Shown one piece after another: positions 1 to 5,301 of a DNA stretch of 7,982 nt. The stretch spans positions 1 to 7,982 of the forward strand of contig JAISTO010000045.1 of assembly GCA_031272575.1 (NCBI GenBank), written 5' to 3'. The translations under genes and the position numbers were made by a program. Source of the stretch: Treponema sp. Its GTDB lineage: Bacteria; Spirochaetota; Spirochaetia; Treponematales; Breznakiellaceae. Below the pieces are notes generated by a model. The model worked only from the letters and a program-made list of their open reading frames with translations, did no database searches and was not told the DNA's origin. The number at the start of each line of letters is the position of its first letter. Positions within the stretch are counted from its first letter, which is position 1.

Positions 1-52
<52 letters not shown>

Positions 53-54
53 AC

Positions 55-1668
55 TGCTTCAGCACCCGCGACCTGGCGCTGATCGAAAAAGTGCCCGCGC
101 TTGCCGAAGCAGGAGTCAATTCATTTAAGATTGAAGGAAGGATGAAAAGCGCGGAGTACGTGGGCACGGTGGTCTCCGCGTATCGCCGCGTGCTCGACAG
201 CCTGGGGGGGGGGCCGGAGGTAGAGGAGCGGGCCCTGCGGGAAGCGCGGGACATTCTGCAAAACGATTTCGCGCGGCGGAAGACGCTCTTTCATTTTGAC
301 GGAGTCCGCGCGGACGGCTGGCTCAACGCGGAGAGCGCGGGCGGCACCGGCATTCCGCTGGGGCGGGTGCTGCGCGTCAAGGCCGGCAGGGGGTTCACGG
401 ACGCGCGGGACATAACGGTGGCGGTGGGGGATTCGATCCGCGTCCACAAGGGTGATGATTCGAGCCGCGCCGTGCACAAGGTCACCTTTGTCCAGACCGA
501 TGACGCGGGCCTCTGGCTCTCGCTGCCTGAGGGCTTCGGCCTGGGAGATACGGTCTACCTTATTCAGACCAAGGCGATGACCAGACGCTACGCGCCGGTA
601 ATTGCCAAACATCTCGAAGGGCATCGCGCGCCCGGGCATGAAAAAGCGCCGCCCCCTCCCCCGCTTGTCAAAATCAAAAAAGACAAGGATGATGAAATAC
701 CTCCCGGGCTCGTGGCGCTCGTGCGGCGCCCGGAGGACCTCTATGTGCTGCAGTCAGCGCGGCCGGAAAAAGCGGCGCTGCGCTACCGGAGCGCGTTTGT
801 CCCGCTTCTCCTCGCGCGCGGCAAAAGCCCCCTCCCCTTCGCCCCGCGCGACCTCGTCATCGCGCTCGACCCCTTTTTCCCCCAGGCATCTGACGAGGAC
901 CTTGCAAAAAACATCCCCCTCCTGCTGGAGAAGGGCTATCATTTTTTCATCCTGAACAACCCCGGGCAGTTTTCCTTTTTTCGCGGCACGGATGCGGTCC
1001 TTATTGCCGGCCCCTGGCTCTACACCTTCAACGGCTATGCGGCCGCTTTTTTTGCCGGCCTGGGGGCGCGGTACTTCATTCCGCCGCTGGAAGACAACCG
1101 GCAGAACCTCGAGAAAACCTTTCAGCGCGAAGGGGGCGCGCGGGCCCTCGCGCTTGTCACCCTCTTTTCCTCCCCCCCCCTCTTTCGGATTCGCGCTGAC
1201 CTGGCAGCCTGCAGCACTTTGAATAATTCGGTGAAAAATTCGCGTGATTTCACGCTTTTCGAGGCTGCCGCGGACAAAGTCCGCCGCGGACTTTGTCCGC
1301 TGGGAGTTTGCAGGGAAGAAAATTGCGCAAAAACGCAATTTTCTTTATCGAATAGCGCAAAGCGCTGCAAACTCCTGGAGGGGGGGTACCCGTTTAAAGT
1401 GTTTGCCGACAGCCGCGGCGAGCAGTTTCGACTCGACTCAGGGGGGGGGGAGGGTACGCTCGTATACCCGGAAAAGCCCTTCTCGATTGTCGACAAGGCG
1501 CGTTTCCTGCGCGAGGCCGGTTTCAACAAGTTCCTGCTCGACCTCTCCGCGGCCCCCCTGAAAAAGCACGACTACCGCGCGATAACGCTGGCGCTCCAAA
1601 AAGGCGCCCCCCTTCCCAACACCGGCAGGTTCAACTGGAAAGAGGGCTTTTTCGCGCAAAAGGACTAA
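55..1668 (+). CDS. Peptidase U32 family protein (RlhA/YhbU-like), 5' truncated
   Basis: This is the 3' part of a U32-family gene; the start lies beyond the poly-C edge. The frame is open from before position 91, and the residues upstream of the GTG at 91 (CFSTRDLALIEK) fit the family, so that GTG is not the start. The signature KIEGRMKSAEYVGTVV follows at 130-177. A second half (about 700-1190) has the pattern LIAGPWLYTFN then FIPPLEDNRQNLE, like the second barrel-like half of long U32 proteins. The C-terminus has a short beta-type module (FKVFADSRGEQFRLD). Known U32 members include collagenase-like proteases and the RNA-hydroxylation factors RlhA and TrhP; a role in RNA hydroxylation is attractive beside the tRNA-modification genes here but is inference. 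Between about 1203 and 1376 an in-frame palindromic segment adds roughly 55 residues, including a four-cysteine stretch, that I do not recognise from the family. The gene also carries G/C homopolymers of 9-10 nt. The stop overlaps the convergent neighbour. Confidence 0.85.
   Translation, partial: CFSTRDLALIEKVPALAEAGVNSFKIEGRMKSAEYVGTVVSAYRRVLDSLGGGPEVEERALREARDILQNDFARRKTLFHFDGVRADGWLNAESAGGTGIPLGRVLRVKAGRGFTDARDITVAVGDSIRVHKGDDSSRAVHKVTFVQTDDAGLWLSLPEGFGLGDTVYLIQTKAMTRRYAPVIAKHLEGHRAPGHEKAPPPPPLVKIKKDKDDEIPPGLVALVRRPEDLYVLQSARPEKAALRYRSAFVPLLLARGKSPLPFAPRDLVIALDPFFPQASDEDLAKNIPLLLEKGYHFFILNNPGQFSFFRGTDAVLIAGPWLYTFNGYAAAFFAGLGARYFIPPLEDNRQNLEKTFQREGGARALALVTLFSSPPLFRIRADLAACSTLNNSVKNSRDFTLFEAAADKVRRGLCPLGVCREENCAKTQFSLSNSAKRCKLLEGGYPFKVFADSRGEQFRLDSGGGEGTLVYPEKPFSIVDKARFLREAGFNKFLLDLSAAPLKKHDYRAITLALQKGAPLPNTGRFNWKEGFFAQKD
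204..213 (+). repeat. G10 homopolymer inside the U32 gene
   Basis: Ten consecutive G bases encode a Gly-Gly-Gly segment just after the KIEGRMKS region. A change of one base would shift the frame early in the visible part of the protein. The length is in the range where slipped-strand errors and sequencing miscounts both occur. Confidence 0.8.
1172..1180 (+). repeat. C9 homopolymer inside the U32 gene
   Basis: Nine consecutive C bases lie shortly upstream of the palindromic insertion. The frame is intact at the reported length. Confidence 0.8.
1203..1376 (+). repeat. Nested palindromic element translated in frame
   Basis: Almost every base here belongs to an inverted repeat. Arms: 1203-1210 with 1262-1269 (8 bp), enclosing 1242-1247 with 1250-1255 (6 bp); 1270-1284 with 1286-1300 (15 bp perfect, 1 nt between, and each arm is itself a GCGGAC/GTCCGC hairpin with a 3-nt loop); 1303-1313 with 1365-1375 (11 bp perfect), enclosing 1316-1327 with 1334-1345 (12 bp perfect, 6-nt loop) and 1354-1358 with 1362-1366 (AGCGC/GCGCT, AAA loop). 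The frame of the U32 gene stays open throughout. The encoded residues are rich in Asn, Ser, Ala, Lys and Cys, unlike the flanks. This resembles in concept the Rickettsia palindromic elements found inside genes; no sequence relation is claimed. Confidence 0.85.
1441..1450 (+). repeat. G10 homopolymer inside the U32 gene
   Basis: Ten consecutive G bases encode part of a Ser-Gly-Gly-Gly-Glu-Gly turn in the C-terminal module, downstream of the palindromic element. A frame change here would replace the last 70 or so residues. Confidence 0.8.
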
Positions 1669-3062
1669 AACTTCACCGTCGCGGTAAGGTTGAAATGGAG
1701 GCCGCTGAGCCAGTCGAGGGGGGACACGATGCCGATGTCGCCCCAGATGCCGCTGCTTGCGGTGGACACTTCGTAGGTCTCCGCGTCAACGGTGATAATC
1801 TGGTCGAGCAGGGTCGAGATGTCCGCCGCAATGGCGATGTGGGGAGTCGGCTCCCACTTCGTCCCCACCTTGAGCAGGCTGGGACTGCCTCTGCCGCTGT
1901 CGAGGGTTATGCCGTCGATCGCCCAGCCGTTGTAGGTGTCTTTGTTGGCGTCGTCGCCCGCGGCTTTGGAGGTGGTGTAGAAGTCGAGCAGGTTGAGGGT
2001 AAGGCCGGTGTAGAACGAGAAGTTCCTGAAGGGGCCGGCCTCCGCAAGCAGTTCCACCGAGGGGAGCAATTCGAAGCCGAAGATTGAGCCGGTATCAATA
2101 GCGGTTGAGCCAACCGACGACTTTCCTGAAAGTCCCCAGAAGGCGAGGTACGCGTTCGGCTTTATGCTGAGGTTGAATTTCTCCGTCCCCACATCGATAG
2201 TGTAGTTCGCGTTCACTTCTATTGCCCATGATCGTCTGCCTGATTCCTCCGCATCGGAATCAAAATCATTTTTGACGGTGTGCGGGAAACCAAAAGTAAG
2301 CCGGAGCTCGCTGCCGAGGGCCTGGAGGCCGCCCGCTTTGGTGTCCGCCGGCACCAGTTCCCCCCGGAGGCTGAAGGCGCCGCCTTCACTTTCAGTGATG
2401 CATTTGCCGTCCCTGACAGCCGTTTTTGTAACCGCCGGCCAGAGTACGCCGGCGCTCACATTGATCGGGACGCCGCCCAGCGTGTTCCCCCAGGTAAGGG
2501 TCGTGGTTGCCGGCGCGGTAATGATCTTCGTAAAATCGCCGTCATATTTTTGGGTGGAAAAGGCGTCCCCATAAGTGATGAAGTCGAGGCGCAGACCGCC
2601 GATAGGCCCTCCCCAGAGCAGGGCGAATTTGTTTAGCCCCGTGTTGTCGTTGCGGCCAGGTACCGGCTCTGTGTAGATGTCCTTCTCGCCTTCTGCGCCG
2701 CCGTTCGTGGTCTCGCCGCTGGCGTTCACAATGTCACCGGAGTAGTAGAGGCCGAAGTACTGGCCGCCCAGTTTGAACGCCGTGCCGAGGCTGAGCGCGC
2801 CGCTGTAAGTGCCGGTCTGACTCCCCCCCAGGAACAGGAAGACCTTTTCGAACTCGAGGTCTTTGTAGCCGTTCACATCGATGAATGATGTGTCGATGCC
2901 AATGTCCTCGGAGTCCAGGTCGTCAGTCGCAAGAAGCGGTCGTAACTGAGCGCTGTTGACGCTGCTGAGTGCCGTGGGACGGTACTGCCCCTGTGCCGTT
3001 ACCGCCGCCGGTACCGCGAGTGCCAGTACCAGCGCCCCCAAAAGAAACCGTGTGTTTTTCAT
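1665..3062 (-). CDS. Secreted, probably outer-membrane beta-barrel protein of unknown function
   Basis: The 465-residue product starts with a clear signal peptide: Lys2 and Arg5, a hydrophobic core from about residue 6 to 18, and a likely signal peptidase I cut after Ala23 (VTA|QG). The mature part is rich in Gly, Ser, Thr and aromatics, with many short alternating hydrophobic segments (such as GALSLGTAFKLGGQYFGLYY and SFYTGLTLNLLDFYT), and it ends in Phe (LTATVKF), all typical of outer-membrane barrels. It contains no transmembrane helix after the signal and only one cysteine (in GKCITES). I do not recognise a named family; similar-looking proteins occur, to my memory, in termite-gut treponemes. 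The start at 3062 is supported by a good ribosome binding site. No clear promoter is visible upstream, where GGGAGTA repeats lie. The stop overlaps the convergent U32 gene by 4 nt, so no terminator separates them. Alternatives: a secreted periplasmic beta protein. Confidence 0.8.
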   Translation of the reverse strand: MKNTRFLLGALVLALAVPAAVTAQGQYRPTALSSVNSAQLRPLLATDDLDSEDIGIDTSFIDVNGYKDLEFEKVFLFLGGSQTGTYSGALSLGTAFKLGGQYFGLYYSGDIVNASGETTNGGAEGEKDIYTEPVPGRNDNTGLNKFALLWGGPIGGLRLDFITYGDAFSTQKYDGDFTKIITAPATTTLTWGNTLGGVPINVSAGVLWPAVTKTAVRDGKCITESEGGAFSLRGELVPADTKAGGLQALGSELRLTFGFPHTVKNDFDSDAEESGRRSWAIEVNANYTIDVGTEKFNLSIKPNAYLAFWGLSGKSSVGSTAIDTGSIFGFELLPSVELLAEAGPFRNFSFYTGLTLNLLDFYTTSKAAGDDANKDTYNGWAIDGITLDSGRGSPSLLKVGTKWEPTPHIAIAADISTLLDQIITVDAETYEVSTASSGIWGDIGIVSPLDWLSGLHFNLTATVKF

Positions 3063-3070
3063 AATGAAAA

Positions 3071-3078
3071 ACCTCCCT
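3071..3078 (-). promoter_or_regulatory. Ribosome binding site of the barrel-like protein
   Basis: On the minus strand AGGGAGGT ends 8 nt before the ATG at 3062, close to an ideal Shine-Dalgarno sequence. It fixes the start of the secreted protein. Confidence 0.75.
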
Positions 3079-3163
3079 GGGCGTCCTCCCGCCGAAACTC
3101 CGCCGGCAGCGCGCCGCCCGTTTTTTGTTCCCCACCCCTACGGGCAGGTGGAACCCATTTGAT

Positions 3164-3322
3164 AGGGAGTAGGAAGTAGGGAGTAGGGAGTGGCTTGCGC
3201 TTGACTTGTAGGCTGCGCGTAGTACCGGACAGTTGCCGGTAGTACGCGCGGCCCACTTGCAAAGCGCTCCGCGCCCGCGCCCCACTCCCTACTCCCCAAG
3301 CGCTCCGCGCCCTCCACTCCCT
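3164..3322. repeat. Inverted pair of GGGAGTA arrays with central hairpin
   Basis: The left part (3164-3193) is a degenerate 7-nt array (GGGAGTA, one unit reading GGAAGTA) on the plus strand. The right part (3281-3297 and 3314-3321) carries the same motif on the minus strand. Between them a 14-bp hairpin with one mismatch (3215-3228 with 3236-3249, 7-nt loop) sits near the centre. A 15-nt direct repeat (3262-3276 and 3298-3312) contains a GCGC-GGA-GCGC mini-hairpin when read on the minus strand. The whole thus folds back on itself. The left array has enough G-runs to allow a G-quadruplex, although two runs have only two G. A related unit lies at 7287-7337. Confidence 0.75.
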
Positions 3323-3482
3323 GACATCAACCCCGTATCCCGGCGCAAAAAATGAGACTCCCCCCGAAAGGCGGACTGCCCGGAGGGTATAAACCGATAG
3401 TCAGAAAACTGACTGTAGGTTACATTTCGAGAGAAATATCTCCACAAAAAGAAGAGATTTTTGTTAGGTTCGTTTTCGCAAA

Positions 3483-3629
3483 TCAGCGCATTTTTTGCAT
3501 TACGGGGGGGGGGGCAAAGAGGATTATGCCGTTATATGCCGCGAAAAAACGCGGATAAGAACGAGAAGCGGCGTCCTGAAAAGACACGTTTTTGGCCGCG
3601 CATTTTGCGCGCAAAAAAGCCGTCAGCAT
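3483..3629 (-). CDS. Candidate small protein gene with poly-C tract (48 residues, possibly switchable)
   Basis: I do not recognise this product. The case rests on expression signals: a minus-strand promoter TTGACA-16 nt-TATACT (3687 to 3660), then AAGGAGG (3644-3638), an 8-nt gap and ATG at 3629. An upstream ATG at 3634 meets a stop after three codons. The 48-residue frame begins MLTAFLRAKCAAKNV and ends APPPVMQKMR; the three prolines come from a run of 11 C (3504-3514 on this strand's complement). If the tract had 12 C (or 9) the frame would continue without a stop to 3289, giving 113 residues and ending inside the GGGAGTA repeat; with 10 or 13 C it stops at once. The extension includes an aromatic stretch (NLFFLWRYFSRNVTYSQF). 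It is divergent from the response regulator gene. Alternatives: a small RNA or untranslated leader whose open frame is chance. Confidence 0.42.
   Translation of the reverse strand: MLTAFLRAKCAAKNVSFQDAASRSYPRFFAAYNGIILFAPPPVMQKMR
3504..3514 (-). repeat. G11/C11 homopolymer in the small divergent gene
   Basis: Eleven G bases on the plus strand are eleven C on the coding strand of the small divergent frame. This is the longest homopolymer of the window outside the contig ends, and it sits where a length change decides between a short and a long product. Confidence 0.8.
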
Positions 3630-3637
3630 GACATAAT

Positions 3638-3644
3638 CCTCCTT
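3638..3644 (-). promoter_or_regulatory. Strong ribosome binding site of the small divergent frame
   Basis: AAGGAGG on the minus strand, 8 nt before the ATG at 3629, is close to the consensus anti-16S complement and chooses that ATG over the upstream ATG at 3634. Confidence 0.6.
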
Positions 3645-3659
3645 TTGGCAGTTTTTAAC

Positions 3660-3687
3660 AGTATAGCGTTTTTTTAAAAAGTGTCAA
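3660..3687 (-). promoter_or_regulatory. Sigma70-type promoter, minus strand
   Basis: A perfect -35 TTGACA (3687-3682) and a -10 TATACT (3665-3660) are separated by 16 nt. The spacer is A/T-rich. The expected start of transcription is near 3653, about 24 nt before the ATG at 3629. The -35 box lies 7 bp from the -35 box of the opposite promoter. Confidence 0.72.
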
Positions 3688-3694
3688 GGGGGGA

Positions 3695-3723
3695 CTGACA
3701 TTTTCCCTGCTTTATGCTATACT
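3695..3723 (+). promoter_or_regulatory. Sigma70-type promoter of the response regulator gene
   Basis: CTGACA (3695-3700) and TATACT (3718-3723) are 17 nt apart, with an extended -10 TG at 3715-3716. The expected start of transcription is near 3730, only about 6 nt before the ATG at 3736, and no Shine-Dalgarno sequence lies between them, so the mRNA is probably leaderless or nearly so. Confidence 0.7.
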
Positions 3724-3735
3724 ATCCCCATCATT

Positions 3736-5301
3736 ATGAAAGTCATTATTGTTGATGATGAAGTCAACATCCGGGAATCGATACGCAAGTATCTGGGGCT
3801 CGAGGGCATAGCCTCGGAGGGCGCCGCGAGCGGGGAGGACGCGCTCGCGCTCCTCGAAAAAGAGAGCGCGGACGCGGTGATACTCGACCTGCGCCTGCCC
3901 GGCCTGAGCGGCCAGGAGACCCTGGTCGAGATGCGGGAGCGCGGCATCCTGACGCCGGTGATCATGATCTCGGCGCACGGGCAGATCGCGGATGCGGTCG
4001 CCGCGCTGAAGGCGGGGGCCGGCGATTACCTGGTAAAGCCCTTCGATCCGGCGGAACTGCTTATCAAACTGAAGGCGCTCGTGAGCAACCGCCGGCGCGA
4101 GGAGCGCATCGAGGCGGACGCGCGTACCCGCGCATCCGGCGGCGGCATGCTCTGGAAGAGTGCCGCGATGGCCCGGCTTTCGGAGCAGATCGACCGCATC
4201 GCCCGCACGGACGTGACGGTGCTGATCACCGGCGAGAGCGGCGCGGGGAAAGAGGTGGCCGCCCGCGAGATACACATGCGCAGCGCCGGGGCCGCGGAGC
4301 CCTTCGTCGCGGTCAACATAGGCGGCATACACGAGGGGCTTATGGAAAGCGAACTCTTCGGCCACGAAAAAGGGTCCTTCACCGGCGCGGCCGCCCGGCG
4401 CCAGGGCCTCTTCGAACTGGCGGGCAGCGGCACGATTTTCCTGGACGAGATCGGCGAGATGCCGGTGGCCCTGCAGGTAAAACTGCTGCGGGTCATTCAG
4501 GAGAAAAAACTGCGCCGCCTCGGGGGGACGCAGGACATCCCCATCAACGCGCGGATCATCTCGGCCACGAACCGCAACCTCGAGGCCTTTGTCCGCGAGG
4601 GCAGGTTCCGCGAGGACCTTTACTATCGCCTCAATGTGTTCCGCATCGCGCTGCCCCCGCTCCGCGAGCGCCCGGAAGACATACTCCCGCTCGCCGATCA
4701 CCTTTTAACGCGGCTCTGCGCCCGCATGGGCCGGCAGGGGCTCTCCCTTGCGTCCGAGGCGCGCGCGAAACTGGCCGCGTACTCGTTTCCCGGCAATGTG
4801 CGGGAACTGCAGAACATCCTCGAGCGCGCGCTCATTTACTGTGAAGGCGGCTGTATCCGCGGCCAGGATATAGACCTGCACGACCCGGAGGCGCTGCTCC
4901 GTCCCCCGCCGCCGGCGGCTCTGCCCACAGAGCCGCCCACTCCCCCGCGGGAGGCGGCGCCTCAGGAGGACGCAGTGCCGCCGGTACCGGCAGAGCCGGC
5001 GCCCGAGTTGCCGCCCGCAGCCGCGATGCCGCGGGAGGCCCCGCCGCCTCCCATGCCCCCCGCGCCGCCGCCGCCGACCGGGATGCCGCCCGCGGCCGCG
5101 CCCCCTGCTGAGTCCGCGCCCCCTCCCGCGGAGCCCCCGCCGGCGCCGGAGAGCGCCCCCAAGTCGATCAGCGAGATGGAAAAAGAGGCTATCCTGCGGG
5201 CGCTCGCGCGCTGCAAGGGCAACCGTACGCAGGCCGCGGCGGAGTTAGGCATAAGCCGGAAGACGCTCTTCAACAAAATGCGCGAATGGGGGGAGGGGTG
5301 A
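3736..5301 (+). CDS. NtrC/AtoC-class sigma54-dependent response regulator
   Basis: The 521-residue product has three domains. Residues 1-118 form a receiver: acidic pair Asp7-Asp8, phospho-acceptor Asp51, Ser79, and Lys101 in the KPF motif. Residues about 138-388 form an AAA+ sigma54-activation domain: Walker A GESGAGKE (166-173, Ala where Thr is usual), GSFTGA loop (213-218, Ser for Ala in GAFTGA), Walker B GTIFLDEI (232-239), arginine-finger region FREDLYYRLN, and FPGNVREL. Residues about 481-518 form a Fis-type helix-turn-helix (GNRTQAAAELGISRKTLFNK). Such proteins are phosphorylated by a histidine kinase, oligomerise and use ATP to remodel the sigma54 holoenzyme at enhancer-bound promoters. 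No kinase lies in the window, so it is an orphan here. Odd: an 88-residue Pro/Ala-rich linker (about 389-476) joins AAA+ and DNA-binding domains, where the family normally has a short one. The next gene overlaps its 3' end. Targets cannot be told from sequence. Confidence 0.93.
   Translation: MKVIIVDDEVNIRESIRKYLGLEGIASEGAASGEDALALLEKESADAVILDLRLPGLSGQETLVEMRERGILTPVIMISAHGQIADAVAALKAGAGDYLVKPFDPAELLIKLKALVSNRRREERIEADARTRASGGGMLWKSAAMARLSEQIDRIARTDVTVLITGESGAGKEVAAREIHMRSAGAAEPFVAVNIGGIHEGLMESELFGHEKGSFTGAAARRQGLFELAGSGTIFLDEIGEMPVALQVKLLRVIQEKKLRRLGGTQDIPINARIISATNRNLEAFVREGRFREDLYYRLNVFRIALPPLRERPEDILPLADHLLTRLCARMGRQGLSLASEARAKLAAYSFPGNVRELQNILERALIYCEGGCIRGQDIDLHDPEALLRPPPPAALPTEPPTPPREAAPQEDAVPPVPAEPAPELPPAAAMPREAPPPPMPPAPPPPTGMPPAAAPPAESAPPPAEPPPAPESAPKSISEMEKEAILRALARCKGNRTQAAAELGISRKTLFNKMREWGEG

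Noticed and set aside
754..1338. Minus-strand open frame within the U32 gene
   Set aside because: Antisense to family-like sequence; no ribosome binding site and no recognisable motif.
3352..3558. Plus-strand frames opposite the small divergent gene
   Set aside because: No promoter or binding site; the only expression signals in this stretch point to the minus strand.
3588..3619. Hairpin CGCGCA/TGCGCG with flanking T and A runs as a terminator
   Set aside because: On neither strand does a T-run follow the stem; the runs are on the wrong side. It lies within the small minus-strand frame.
3712..4701. Long minus-strand open frame antisense to the response regulator gene
   Set aside because: It mirrors a GC-rich gene with strong domain matches on the plus strand. 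Its own translation is Arg/Ala/Gly/His-rich without motifs, as antisense frames in such DNA are.
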